From NCBI RefSeq assembly GCF_949987535.1, contig NC_080066.1:130738335-130802334 (forward strand): a stretch of DNA of 64,000 bases. Direction: 5' to 3'. A model generated the notes under the pieces. That model worked only from the letters and a program-made list of their open reading frames with translations, made no database searches and was not told the DNA's origin. This document shows, one piece after another, positions 13,131 to 26,009 of this stretch; position 1 is the first letter of the stretch; every line of letters begins with the position of its first letter. The stretch comes from Balaenoptera acutorostrata. Lineage: Eukaryota; Chordata; Mammalia; Artiodactyla; Balaenopteridae. Position numbers and translations under genes: made by a program.

Positions 13131-13599
13131 CTAAAGAAGTTTTGTTGTGTTTTTTTTTAATAAAAAACTTTTATTAAAGTTTTTTGAAAAAACATTACTT
13201 TTTCATTTTACAAATGAAGAATCTGTTTTAAGTTAATACAGTACAAGTGAGTTTGGCCTGAAAAGGGTTTTTATATCTAACTCTGAATTTTATTGAATAT
13301 CTGGAACAAGAGCTTAAATAATTGGGTCTTAAATTCAAATTTCAAATCCCATTCAAATCCCACAGTAAGAATTACTAATAAAATAAGAGTAAAACAAGAA
13401 ATGTTGTGAGTGCTTTTGATGAGTATGCAAAGATTTTATAAGCAGATTTTCCCATTTAACTGATGCCTACTTCATGGTTTATATGAATATATAAGATTTA
13501 ACTTAAAGAATTATTCCTTCAATTAAGTAAATTTTGAGAATTAAGTGTAACTTTTATTCCAAGTTGACAAGTTTTTTAGTAGAGTAGAAGTAGAAGATG
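13131..13599. other. Intron 7 sequence, nothing recognised
   Basis: AT-rich; there is a T-run near 13150. No recognised element. Confidence 0.35.
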
Positions 13600-14130
13600 A
13601 TAATAATGGGAATTCACAGTAAAGGAGGGAGGCAGGTAAGTTCAGTTTTGAACATTTATATTTGAAGTCCTCGTGGGATATTAAAATGAATTAGTTCAAA
13701 GGGCAGCTGGTTATACGAAAGTATATACATACACACACATACATCCACTGTTCAAAAGAAAGTTATGACTTGAGAATACAAATAGGAAGTCACCAGCATA
13801 TAGGTGAAAGCAAAGGGCATGGATAAAGTCACCCAAGGACAGCACAGAGGAACAGAACAGCAGGGGCTGCTAACAGAAGTTGGGTAACACCTGCAACTAA
13901 GGAGACTGAGAAGAAACCAGAGAAGATGAAAATTAGGTGTAAGTAGTATCATAGGAGTCAAAAAGGACAACAGAGGTACAAATAAATACTACAGACATAA
14001 ATATGAAATCAAAATATCTACAGGATTTGGTGGTTAAGTTCACTGTCAAGGGCAGTTTTTAGTGTTACATCCTGATTAGAACACAGATGGTAGCAGTTTG
14101 ATGGAGAATGATAAAAAGTAATATGAAGAC
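13600..14130 (-). repeat. L2 LINE fragment
   Basis: Diverged reverse-complement L2 sequence with the landmarks AAGTTCAGTTTTGAACATTT, GTCACCAGCATATAGGTG and GGATAAAGTCACCCAAGGA in the order seen in L2. Too decayed to code. Confidence 0.6.
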
Positions 14131-14868
<738 letters not shown>

Positions 14869-15467
14869 CTATTTTTTTTAAAAAAGGAAAATGTGTTAGG
14901 TTTAAAAGAACATCTTTTCTACTAATATGGCACAGATTACTTAATGGCAAATTTTTATTTAAGGCCTCCATTAGGTTTCAGAATTTTTTTTATTTCAGGG
15001 ACAAATAATAACTATGGCTGTAACTTGGCAATTTAATAAATGTAAGTAATGACCTTGGGCAATGGATGACAAGAAGCTACTGGTCGTAAGTTAGGTCACT
15101 GACTTGTGGTCACAAGTATCAAACTATTAAAATGCATACGCACATTTACCCCAGATAAACAAAAGGTGTAGTTATTAGTAAAATAAGGCCGGGATTTGAA
15201 ATTTCAGTTAGGTTCACCTAGGTTGAAAGGAGTTTACACTGAGGATACTTTCAAAGGAAACAAAAAGTGATATTCCCGCTGTTTTATCCACTCTCCACTT
15301 TTTCAAAATTAGAAAAAGAAAGTAAAGACTAACATACAGTAAACTAACAAAACAGAAACTGCCCATATTTTGTCCATGTTTATATTGAAATAAATTCCTA
15401 TTATTTTATAATAATCAACATCCTCAATGTTTAGCTAGAACTAAGATTTGTTTCATTTTTGTATGTT
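14869..15467. other. Intron 6 end, nothing recognised
   Basis: In SOS2 sense this is the last part of intron 6 before exon 7. It contains short T and A runs but no recognised repeat. Confidence 0.35.
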
Positions 15468-15482
15468 AAAAATGCAGTTAAG

Positions 15483-15765
15483 GGCTTCCCTGGTGGCGCA
15501 GTGGTTGAGAATCCGCCTGCCAATGCAGGGGACACGGATTCGAGCCCTGGTCTGCGAAGATCCCACATGCCGCGGAGCGGCTGGGCCCGTGAGCCACAAT
15601 TGCTGAGCCTGCGCGTCTGGAGCCTGTGCTCCGCAACAAGAGAGGCCGCGATAGCGAGAGGCCCGCGCACCGCGATGAAGAGTGGCCCCCGCTTGCCACA
15701 ACTGGAGAAAGCCCTCGCACAGAAACGAAGACCCAACACAGCCATAAATAAAATAAATTTTAAAA
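15483..15765 (+). mobile_element. CHR-type SINE, full length
   Basis: A perfect 15-bp target-site duplication, AAAAATGCAGTTAAG, lies at 15468-15482 and 15766-15780. A box TGGCGCAGTGG is intact; the B box is GATTCGAGCCC. Four overlapping open frames here are translations of the SINE. The insertion lies immediately before an older L1 fragment. Confidence 0.95.
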
Positions 15766-15780
15766 AAAAATGCAGTTAAG

Positions 15781-16475
15781 TATGTTTTTCAGAAAATAAC
15801 AAGTGTTGGCAAGGATGCAGAGAAATTGGAACCCTTGTCCACTGCCAGTGGGAACTGCAAAATGCTGTAGCCCCTGTGGAAAACAGTTTGGCAGTTCCTT
15901 AAAAAGCTAAACAAAGAATTACCATATGACCCAGCAATTCTAATCCTACGTATATACCCCAAAGAACTGAAAACAGTGACTCAAACAGATACTCATATGC
16001 CAGTGTTTACTGCAGCATTATTCACGATAGCCAAAAAGGTGGAAAAAGCACAAGAGTCCATCAACAAATAAATAGATAAACAAAATGTTATATACACACA
16101 ATGGAACAGTATTTAGTCACAGGAAGAGATAGAGTTCTGATACATGCTATGACATGGATGAACCTTGAAAACATTATGCTAAGTGAAATAAGCAGACACA
16201 AGAGAATATTGTAATGATTCTACCTTTATCAAATATCTAGAATCAGCAAATTCACAGAGACAGAAATAGATTAGAGGTTACCAGGGGTTGTGTGGGAGGG
16301 AAGAATAGGGAGTTATTACTTAATGAGTAGAGCTTCTGTTTGGGGTGATTAAACAGTTTTGGAAATAGATAGTGGTAATGGTGGTATACTACTATGAATT
16401 TAATTAATGCTGTTAAACTGTACGCTTAAAATGGTTAAAATGGCAAATTTCGTTATATGTTTACCACAAAAATAA
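15781..16475 (+). mobile_element. Old L1 3' fragment
   Basis: ORF2 C-terminal landmarks (AACAAGTGTTGGCAAGGATG, CCATATGACCCAGCAATTCT) are followed by a 3' UTR with GTACGCTTAAAATGG. The fragment is diverged and non-coding. Confidence 0.8.
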
Positions 16476-16749
16476 AATAAAAATTAGAAAATACATTTTT
16501 GAATACATGTTTTTGAACCATCATATCTTTAAGAGTACAACAAGCAACCAGACTACAAATTAATATGCTAAGATATCACAATATTAAAAAACTTTCTAAT
16601 AAGAGCAAGCCTGAGTATCTTCGTTAGGCATCAGTAACTGAGTATTTCTATACTATCAGTTCCATTGTCTACAAAATGGATGTAATTAAAGTGACTTACA
16701 TTTTCAGAAAAATTAGGAAGAGATTATAAAACTAGCAAATTTACATGAT

Positions 16750-17465
16750 ATCTGAAGAAAGCACTTCAGAAGAAATAAAAATGGCCAATGAGTATGAAAA
16801 GATGTATAACATCATTAGTTTAAAAAAAAAAAGCAAAATCAAAGAACAATGAAATATTGTTTTTTCCTACTAGACTAGCAAAAATTAATGGGATAATAAC
16901 AAAAATTAATGGGATAGTGAAGATATGGGTAAAAAGAGGGTCTGCATATACTGGAACTTATCTGGAAGTAAATTTGGCAAAATGTTTCAAAGTTCTAAAA
17001 ACATACCTAGTCTTTAGTACCACGATTCCATTTCTAGGACTACATCCTAAAATAATTACTAGGCTATGAAGGCATTATATAAATATGTTTGTTACAGTAT
17101 TGTTTACAATAACAAAAAGAACTGAAATAACCTACATGCTTAATAAAAATAGTTAAAATGTAGTGTCTCCATAGAACATGGTACTTTCAGACTTTAAAAG
17201 CTGTGTTGAAGTATATTTATTAGCATGGAAAATGTTCAAGATATTGACTGAAAAAAAGCAGGTTATAAAATAGTGAGATCCTATTTTTGTAAATATACAT
17301 AGGTTTGTATGAATATGTGGACAAATGTTCATAAGGATAAATAAATCTTATAAAGATAACTAATCTCTATGTATTGCAAAATGAAGTTATTTTTGTCTTA
17401 TTATATTCATCTATATTTTTCTGAATATTTTTACAATGAGCTACATTACTTTTATAATCATTTGA
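16750..17465 (+). mobile_element. Old L1 3' fragment
   Basis: A second, more decayed L1 3' end. ATGGCCAATGAGTATGAAAA lies near the start and the end has TTTTTACAATGAGCTACATT, typical of an old L1 3' UTR. It is separated from the neighbouring L1 copy by about 270 bp of unassigned sequence. Confidence 0.65.
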
Positions 17466-17983
<518 letters not shown>

Positions 17984-18324
17984 CTAAAAAAAAAGGAAGG
18001 TTAAGTAAGGCATGTCAGTTTGAGAATTTCATTTAAGAATTACTAAATATAAGTAATGTAAGTGTTAAGGATGTTATTTTCACCCAATAACATACCAGTA
18101 TATTTCAAGACATAAAATATTGAATATAGTCCAAATTATAGCAAAAGTCAATCATGAATAAAGAAGAGAAATAAAAAAACCTCTTGGATTAGATTTAGAA
18201 TTACTGAACAGAACTATATAGAATCTATGTTTTCCAGTAAATTTACTGTAAATCTCATATGGTGGATGATTCTAAGCAACTCTTTACATAAAGCATTCTG
18301 GCATTTGAGTATTTAAAATTGGCT
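17984..18324. other. Intron 5 end, nothing recognised
   Basis: Last part of intron 5 in SOS2 sense. No repeat assigned. Confidence 0.35.
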
Positions 18325-18420
18325 AAGTGCTATAAGTCTTGATCAAGGTCTCACAGAGCTGGTTAATGACAAAAGCTGGGATCAAAATGAAGATCTGACT
18401 CCTAATCCAGACACAAACTG
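18325..18420 (-). repeat. MIR fragment
   Basis: Contains the MIR 5'-half landmarks in reverse complement: GATCAAGGTCTCACAGAGCT, then AAGCTGGGATCAAAATGAAG and GATCTGACTCCTAATCCAG. Confidence 0.55.
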
Positions 18421-18587
18421 GTTTCACAATATGTGGCCTGTCTCTTGAATTTGAGGAGGAATTAAAGATTTCATTCAAGCTCTCAGGTGTGAATTTTACC
18501 TGGGTTAAAACATGTTAAGTCCTCTGGAAATAAAAAGACCATATGACTGATTATCCAGGTTATGGCCAACTATTATTCACTCTGCAT

Positions 18588-18965
18588 TTTGTAATGGAAG
18601 CATCACAGATTAAGGAACCTGACAGACCTGAGCTTGGATCCTGGCCCCACTACTTGCTAGATGAGTGACCCTGGATTAGGACAATAATGACAATAATAAC
18701 AGCTTACATTTCTTGTTATTATGTTCCAGGCACTACTTATAAGTATTGATTACTTGACATGTAGTTTCATAACAGCCTTATTAGATAGATACTATCATCA
18801 TCCTCATTTTACGAATGAAGAAACAGGAACAGGGCAGTTAAGTAATTTGCCCAGGGTCACACAGTTGGTATATTAATACCTACCCATAAAGTTCTTAAGA
18901 GGATTAAATGAGATGATTTCTACAAAATGCTCCTGGCGTATATTAGGCCTTCCACAAATATGAGC
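18588..18965 (+). repeat. MIR, interrupted by a second MIR
   Basis: The 5' part (about 18588-18684) has GAGCTTGGATCCTGGCCCCA and GATGAGTGACCCTGGA. The 3' part (about 18876-18965) resumes with AATACCTACCCATAAAGTTC and GGATTAAATGAGATGAT. About 60 bp of the middle is missing. A reverse-oriented MIR sits between the two halves. Confidence 0.65.
18685..18875 (-). repeat. MIR, nested inside another MIR
   Basis: Reverse-complement MIR landmarks: GTTCCAGGCACTACTTATAA, then CATCATCCTCATTTTACGAA, GAAGAAACAGGAACAGGGC and GCCCAGGGTCACACAGTTGG. It is flanked on both sides by the halves of a plus-oriented MIR. Confidence 0.75.
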
Positions 18966-19359
18966 TTTCTGAAAACATAGGAGTAGGGCCCAAAGGAGTA
19001 AATTAAGATCAAGAGTCATTCATTCTTTTATCAAATTTTTACTGAGTTCTATGCTCTGACCTTAGATGGCCTTTATTTCAAAAGTTTACACTCTCAACTA
19101 TGCTAAAAAAATATAGTAGATATAGAGATAGAGAAAAGGGATTCTTTCTCTTAACCCTTCAGTATTATAATAAAAATTTTCTATCAAATCAGCACAAATT
19201 CAGTGAAAAGAGACCCATAAAAATTAATTCATGAGGAATGAAAACTGATGGGATGCAGAAAAGGCAAAGAGGATAATATTAGCTACCAGCAATTGTTATT
19301 AGCTAACAGCATTTGTTAAGCTTTTAATTCTTTACACCACTATAGACAAAACCCAATTA
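18966..19359. other. Intron 5 sequence, nothing recognised
   Basis: AT-rich with no recognised element. Confidence 0.35.
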
Positions 19360-19515
19360 TACTGTGGTATAAAAGAACCAAAATTCAAGTCCAACCTCCA
19401 TAACTAACTTATCATAACTATTTTATGTCAATTTCCTCACCAGTAAGGTAGAAATGATAATACCTGCCCTACCTATCTCAGAGAATTGTTAAGGGTCACA
19501 TAAAATAGGAGAGTA
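19360..19515 (+). repeat. MIR fragment
   Basis: The landmarks TCAATTTCCTCACCAGTAAG, ATGATAATACCTGCCCTACC and CAGAGAATTGTTAAGG appear in MIR order. Confidence 0.65.
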
Positions 19516-19685
19516 CTTTAAAAAACATAAAATGTTGACTACTTAAGGCAGTGTGTCCAGTAGGAGTTATTATCAAATGTTAAACTAAATATGCATATTT
19601 TAAAAAAGGATAAAAGCCAATTAAAAACACCTTAAATTATCAGTGAAATTAATTCTTCTGGAAAAGAATGAAAAAGCTAAATCAG

Positions 19686-19896
19686 GGACTTCCCTGGCAG
19701 TCCAGTGGCTAAGACTCCGTGCTCCCAATGCAGGGGGCCGGGTTCAATCCCTGGTCAGGGAACTAGATCCCACGTGCCGCAACTAAGAGTTCACATGCCA
19801 CAACTAAAGATCCCACATGCTGCAACTAAAAGATCCCACATGCCACAACGAAGACCCAGTGCAGCCAAATAAATAGATAAATATTTAAAAAAGAAA
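19686..19896 (+). mobile_element. CHR-type SINE, intermediate (about 210 bp) form
   Basis: Perfect 15-bp target-site duplication AAAAAGCTAAATCAG at 19671-19685 and 19897-19911. The head has TGGCAGTCCAGTGG in place of TGGCGCAGTGG, which marks a different subfamily from the 300-bp copies. Tail is AAATAAATAGATAAATA-like. Confidence 0.93.
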
Positions 19897-20038
19897 AAAA
19901 AGCTAAATCAGTTCCTAATCTTAAGCACTCAGCCAGCTGTGTCTGAGCATCACTCCTATTCACTCATGTAATAGTTATTTGGGGGAGGAAGTCAGGAAGT
20001 AAGAGAAAAGCCAAATATTCAAAGTGAAAGACACTCAG

Positions 20039-20383
20039 GGACTTCCCTGGTGGCACAGTGGCTAAGAATCCGCCTGCCAATGCAGGGGACACAGGTTTAA
20101 GCCCTGGTCCAGGAAGATCCCACATGCTGTGGAGCAAATAAGCCCATGTGCCACAACTACTGAGCCTGCGCTCTAGAGCCCACGAGCCACAACTACTGAA
20201 GCCCATGCACCTAGAGCCCGTGCTCCTCAACAAGAGAAGCCACCACAATAAGAAGCCTGTGCACCACAACAAAGAGTAGCCCCCGCTCACCGCAACTAGA
20301 AAAGCCTGCACGCGGCAACGAAGACACAACACAGCCAAAAATAAAAAATATAAATAAAAATTTAAAAAATCATTAAAAAAAAT
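20039..20383 (+). mobile_element. CHR-type SINE, full length with extra internal unit
   Basis: An 18-bp perfect target-site duplication (AAAGTGAAAGACACTCAG) lies at 20021-20038 and 20384-20401. The A box is TGGCACAGTGG; the B box has decayed to GGTTTAAGCCC. The body has two 'CCACAACTACTGA'-type repeats, which explains its larger size. Confidence 0.95.
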
Positions 20384-20401
20384 AAAGTGAAAGACACTCA
20401 G

Positions 20402-20794
20402 ACATCTAAGAAAAAACAGATCACGTGAGAAATGAAGGAAAGAAAAATAAATCTAAATTTTAAAAAACCCCACAAAACAGTACTTGTCTAGCTAGATTCC
20501 TTAGAGTGGACTTCAGAACCTAGAGAGGTAGGGAAAACATGGACAAGTCTCCCTGGATCCCCATCCTACTCACCCCATTCCTACGCTGTCTTCCAACAGC
20601 GGAGCTCTGCCTTTGCTTATTTGATATTCTGTATAAACTTTCATTCTTCAAAAGTTCCACTAGTAAAACTTTAAACTACACCCTAAAGTACTTACCAAAA
20701 GACAGGAAAAAGCGTTAAGTCTTTCTTTTCTAGACCATACATTTCTTTCACCATCTTCAAATGAATGACTATAAATCTCAAATACTGCGCAGTA
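20402..20794. other. Intron 5 sequence, nothing recognised
   Basis: Between two SINEs. No repeat family assigned. Confidence 0.35.
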
Positions 20795-20806
20795 GAAAAA
20801 GATTTT

Positions 20807-21153
20807 TAATTTTTTTAATTTTTTTTTTTTTTGGCTGCATTGGGTCTTCGTTGCTGTGCGCGGGTTTTCTCTAGTTGCGGCGAGCGGGGGCTACTCTTCA
20901 TTGTGGTGCACAGGCCTCTCGTTGCGGTGGCTTTTCTTGTTGCGGAGCACGGGCTCTAGGGCGCGTGGGCTCAGTAGCTGTAGCACGCAGGCTCACTAGT
21001 TGTGGCTCGCGGGCTCTAGAGCGCAGGCTCAGTAGTTGTGGCGCAGGAGCTTAGTTGCTCCGCAGCATGTGGGATCTTCCTGGACCAGGGCTCGAACCCG
21101 TGTCCCTTACACTGGCAGGTGGATTCTTAACCACAGAGCCACCAGGGAAGCCC
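20807..21153 (-). mobile_element. CHR-type SINE, full length, minus orientation
   Basis: Flanked by GAAAAAGATTTT at 20795-20806 and 21154-21165. It starts with a T-rich tail complement, then TTGGCTGCATTGGGTCTTCG, and ends CCACCAGGGAAGCCC. Confidence 0.95.
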
Positions 21154-21257
21154 GAAAAAGATTTTATTCCAGTGTAATCCCCCTAATTTTGTGTCTAATT
21201 TTCATTGTCACTGCACTTATTATATTAGTATAACAATTCACATATTAAAAAACCCAC

Positions 21258-22135
21258 AATATCCCCAATGTTCATAGCAGCATTATTTACAACTGTCAAG
21301 ATATGGAAGCAACGTAAGTGTCCCTCAACAGATGAATGGATAAAGAAGATGTGGTATATATACACAATGGAATACTACTCAGCCATAAGAAAAAGAATGA
21401 AATATTGCCATTTGCAGCAACATGGATGGACTTGGAGGGCTAAATGAATTAAGTCAGACAGAGAAAGACAAATATCAATTATATGTGGAATCTAAAAAAT
21501 ACAACAAACTAGTGAATATAACAAAAAAGAAGCAGACTCACAGATAAAGAGAACAAATTAGTGGTTACCAGAGGGTGTGGGTGGCAATACAGGGGTGAGG
21601 GAGTGGGAGGTAAAAACTACTGGGTGTAAGACAGGCTACAAGGACGTACAGCAAGTCCCCTGCATACGAACGAGTTCCGTTCCGAGAGCAGGTTCGTAAG
21701 TCCAATTTGTTCATAAGTCCAACAAAGTCAGCCTAGGTACCCAACTAACACAATCGGCTATACAGTACGGTACTGTAATAGGCTTATAATACTTTTCACA
21801 CAAGTAATACATAAAAAACAAACACAAAATATAAAGAAAACATTTTTAATCTTACAGTACAGTACCTTGAAAAGTACAGTAGTACAGTACAACAGCTGGC
21901 ATACAGGGGCATGTTTGCATCTTTGAAAGTTCGCAACTTGAAGGTATGTATGTAGGGGACTTACCATATTGTACAACATGGGGAATATAGCCAATATTTT
22001 ATAATAACTATAAATGGAGTATAACCTTTAAAACTTGTGAATCACTATGTTGTACACCTGTAATTCATATAATATTGTATATCAACTATACTTCAACAAA
22101 AAATCTGAAAAAAATTAAAAATAGACAAAGCTAAA
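21258..22135 (+). mobile_element. L1 3' end, moderately young, split by a DNA transposon
   Basis: The ORF2 end and 3' UTR are recognisable: AGCAGCATTATTTACAACTG, GAATGGATAAAGAAGATGTG, ACAATGGAATACTACTCAGC. The 3' UTR is interrupted at 21649-21966 and resumes with TTGTACAACATGGGGAATAT. The tail is A-rich near 22110-22135. A near-repeat of AACC(C)CACAATA on the two sides (about 21250 and 22137) is a likely target-site duplication. Confidence 0.85.
21649..21966. mobile_element. TA-flanked nonautonomous DNA transposon (MITE) inside an L1
   Basis: The 318-bp element begins CAGCAAGTCCCCTGCATAC and ends GTATGTAGGGGACTTACCA, so its ends are imperfect inverted repeats (AAGTCCCCTxCATAC shared). It is bordered by TA on both sides (21647-21648 and 21967-21968). 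Joining the flanking L1 sequence across one TA restores a continuous 3' UTR reading. TA duplication fits the Tc1/mariner-pogo superfamily; I do not name the family. The interior has a TACAGTACAGTACC-like repetitive motif and no transposase frame. Confidence 0.8.
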
Positions 22136-22249
22136 CAACCCCACAATACTATATAAAACAATATTTTGTTTACATACTCATAAAGTATATGAAGTTACTG
22201 TTTATGATTTTAAGCTACTATATGACTTTTTGGGGTAGACAGAATTTCA

Positions 22250-22471
<222 letters not shown>

Positions 22472-22708
22472 CTAAGAAATATAAATCAGTAATGGATAAA
22501 CTTATTTTCCTTACTGTTATAAGACCATCTCAAAGTACTTGGAATTAAAACGTTATTAAACAATGAGAGTTGTGTGTATTACAGGCTAAAATTTTAAGAG
22601 AAAATCCAAAATAAGAGAAATATGAAAAGTTGAAGTGAGATAACGTTCAAATAAAACTGGATATGGAGAAATAAATATTTATGAAAATAAGATAAATCTA
22701 ACAGTGAA

Positions 22709-22786
22709 ATATATATATACATATATGTATACATATACATGTATGTACACATATACATGTATGTCTGTGTGTATATAAATACAGGT
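22709..22786. repeat. TA/CA-rich simple repeat
   Basis: Alternating ATATAC, ACATGTATG and GTGTGTATATA motifs form a degenerate purine-pyrimidine alternating tract in intron 4. Confidence 0.8.
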
Positions 22787-22824
22787 ACATACGCACACAT
22801 AAACATAAAATATATAATAGCAAA

Positions 22825-23030
22825 AAGAGCACACATTTGGAGAACAACAATCTGAACCAAAATTCCAGTTCTACCACTTACCTGTGATTACAGACAAGTT
22901 ATTTATTCTTTTGAAAGTCAGATCCCTTATATGTAAAATATAACTGATGAAAGAATTCAATGAAGTAATGGACATAAAACGCATACTATTACATCTGGCA
23001 AACAGTAGGCATTCAAAATGGTAGTTCTTT
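22825..23030 (+). repeat. MIR fragment
   Basis: Landmarks AATTCCAGTTCTACCACTTA, GTGATTACAGACAAGTTATT and CTGGCAAACAGTAGGCATTC in MIR order. Diverged. Confidence 0.7.
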
Positions 23031-23185
23031 GTCCTACTGTAAGGATGCTTATATGCACTTGAGTAGAGTTTAAAGGAGAAAAGTAAAATGATACGCAAAA
23101 TACATTAACAGCATGATGCTTTTCTGATGCATATTTACTACATCAACAACTGCTATTAAGTTCATTCGTTAAAATCAAGCATCTC

Positions 23186-23525
23186 CTGGGACTTCCCCTG
23201 GTGGTCCAGTGGTAAAGAATTCGCCTTACAATGCAGGGGATGCAGGTTCCATCCCTGATCAGGGAACTAAGACCCCACATGCTGCAGGGCAACTAAGCCC
23301 GCGTGCCACAACTGCTGAGTTTGCCCGCCTCAACTAGAGCCCACGTGCTCTGGAACCCGTGCACCATAGCTACAGAGCCTGCGTGTCACAACTAGAGAGA
23401 GAAAACCTGCGCATCACAACGAAAGATCCCACATGCCTCAATGAAAATCCCGTGTGCCACAACTAAGACCCAACGCAGCCAAAAATAAATAAAAATAAAT
23501 ATAAATAATAAATAAATCTTAAAAA
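23186..23525 (+). mobile_element. CHR-type SINE with long body
   Basis: The head is GGGACTTCCCCTGGTGGTCC with one extra C, and the B box is GGTTCCATCCC (decayed). It has several CACAACTAGAGAGAG-type internal repeats. AAAATCAAGCA flanks it at 23171-23181 and 23526-23536. Confidence 0.9.
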
Positions 23526-23860
23526 AAAATCAAGCACCCCACAGATGCTTAAATTGCTATAGTGACAATTTCCCCTTTCAGAAAATAGTAAAGATTGCTA
23601 CTATGGATTTAAGTCAACCAACAGGCAAGAACTAGCTGTATATCAAAAGCAATAGGAAAAAGATGACCATACTTTTTAGAATTAAAAATAGTTTAAAAAG
23701 AAAAGAAAAATTGGACCTACTTAATTATATACTCCAGACTGACTGAAAACTACTTTCTTAGAGTTTAGGAAAAAAGAAAAGGCACAATCCCAAAAAGGAA
23801 GCTCCAGAAAGTAAAACAATTTCAAGGGGATGAGAGGAAATTCTAACAATACAATATGAG
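23526..23860. other. Intron 4 sequence, nothing recognised
   Basis: AT-rich, no element assigned. Confidence 0.35.
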
Positions 23861-25675
23861 ATATTCATTCATTCATTCTCAAAAACATCTATTGATCACC
23901 AGAAATTGTGCCAGATGTTGGTAAGACACAGCAGTAAGCAAAATAAACATGAACCCTGCCCTCCTGATCTTCTTTTAAATCTAACTCAAAAATATTTCTT
24001 AAATCTGGTCAATCCTCTCCATTCCCCTCCACACTTCAAATCAGACTATTAAGCAATCACAACATCTATTAAAAGGTCTTGCAATATGATCTCCCTGCCA
24101 CTGGTTTCTTCCCAACCCCATTTTCAAAAATGTTCCTAAAACCAAATTTGTGTCATACCCTACCTAAAAACGATACTGGATTTCATTGCTTTCAGCACAC
24201 AATTCTAATTTCATGAAGATAAAGGCCATTCACAATCTAATCCCAGCCCACTTCCCTAGCCTCATCTCCTGTGATACTTTAAAATCCATCTTCTCCTCAT
24301 TGCCCCCCCTCCATGAAACTCACCCTCCTGCCATCATCACCTCTGATTCCCAGCCACATTAGACCTTTGAAGAAACCATTGGGGCTGCACAGAGAATTAG
24401 CTAATGAAATCTGATTTTAAGCAGACACGCAAAAGAACAGAAGGTATGACACAGAACAGTCTTCTCTTCCCCACCAGAGATATTTTTAAAGTAGTCTGTA
24501 CTTGCTCTAATTCCTTACTTCTCAAGCTCACTACTCTATTGAAACTGCTCTCACTAATGACCTTTGAATATCTTTTTGTTTTCTCTAGTTATCAACACAG
24601 CTGACCAGAACTTCTTAAAACTTTCTCTTCCCTTGGCTTCTCATACACCATTCTGTCAGTGAGGCCTCCTTCTCTACTACTCACCTTCTCCAACATCCAC
24701 TGCAGGGTTCCATTTTTGGAACTGTTTTGGTCACACAACACCCAAAATCCCGAATGTAAATGCTATAGGAGTCAGGTAGATAATATCATGTTAATACATA
24801 AGAAGAGGTGATGGGGAGTGCGGCAAACTAGAAGGTGCATGCACCTAAAGAAGAAAGGCACTGTTCAATGCCAGCTATTCTGTCAGGCCTTTTGATTTTC
24901 TTTTTTCAAGAAGAGTCTGGAATCTAGATTTTTATGAAGAATTTTCATATCTGTAAATATAAACAGACTGCAAATAATTCAAAATTTTAAGAAGTAAACC
25001 TGGAGTCCCTATTCACTAGCAGGCCACCAGTCTGAAACATCCACTATACTTCCTCCTGAGTGAGCTCATCTTCTTAAACGATGTTCAGTCACTAGATAAT
25101 AACTCCCTAAACATTTATCTCAGCATCTCTCTGGACCCTAGGCAGGTGTTACCAGAAGCTTGCTAGATATCTCTGTCTGACAAACCTATACATGTACACT
25201 CTACTTCAGAATCACTAATCACAGCATCATATCCTTGGCTTTCATAGCTAGAAAACTTGCCACTACCCTAGACTTAACACTTCTCCAACTTCCACACCAA
25301 ATCAGTCCCCAAATCCTGTTAACTCCAACTCAGAAACAGCTCTTAAATCTCGTCAGTTCCTTCTATTCTCCTGTCTAGAATGTCTTCTCTTACTTCTCTT
25401 TCCTTCCAACTCTCACATTTATTCATCTGATAAATCCCTAGCCATTTTCATCACTTAGCTAAAATATAATTGTCTTTGTATAGCTTTTCCCAACTCTCCC
25501 TGAACTCTATCAAAATCTTTTCCATTGGCTTCAGTCCTCCATTAGCAATCCTCTCTCTTTTCTATATAAGCACCTAACTTATATTGACATTTCTAAGGAT
25601 AAGAGCCATGATTTCACCTTAAAATCCACAGCATTTGATACATAGTAAATGCACAAAAGATACTTGCTTAAAGAG
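23861..25675 (+). repeat. Composite of ancient L2 LINE fragments
   Basis: Several diverged L2 pieces lie head to tail. At about 23990-24360 is TTAAATCTGGTCAATCCTCT and CTTCCCTAGCCTCATCTCCT. At about 24440-25380 is TTGAAACTGCTCTCACTAAT and later CTAGCTAGAAAA-like sequence. At about 25400-25670 is an L2 3' end with TAAGGATAAGAGCCATGATT and a repeat-rich end. A phrase AACTCAGAAACAGCTCTTAAAT near 25327 repeats the motif near 23985 (AACTCAAAAATATTTCTTAA), suggesting two overlapping copies. Confidence 0.5.
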
Positions 25676-25684
25676 TATATATGT

Positions 25685-26009
25685 AGGGCTTCCCTGGTGG
25701 CGAAGTGGTTAAGAATCCGTCTGCCAATGCAAGAGACATGGGTTCGAGCTCTGGTCTGGGAAGACCCCCACATGCCGCGGAGCAACTAAGCCAATGCGCC
25801 ACAGCTACTGAGCCTGCGAGCCACAACTACTGAAGCCTGCGTGCCTAGAACCCATGCTGTGCAACAAGAGAAGCCACCGCAATGAGAAGCCCGCTCACCG
25901 CAACAAAGAGTAGCCCCTGCTCACCGCAACTAGAGAAAGCCCACACGCAGCAACGAAGACCCAACGCAGCCATAAATAAATAAATAAATATATTTCTATT
26001 AAAAAAAAA
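25685..26009 (+). mobile_element. CHR-type SINE, full length
   Basis: A box TGGCGAAGTGG and B box GGTTCGAGCTC each carry a change. The flanks AAAGAGTATATATG (before 25685) and AAAGAGCGTATATG (after 26009) are an imperfect target-site duplication. Confidence 0.9.

Noticed and set aside
12820..13134. A 104-residue open frame
   Set aside because: It coincides with a minus-oriented MIR; no protein family resemblance.
15459..15779. Overlapping frames of 80-106 residues, also at 35219-35596 and 55162-55522
   Set aside because: All are translations of CHR SINE copies; the same peptides recur at every full-length SINE.
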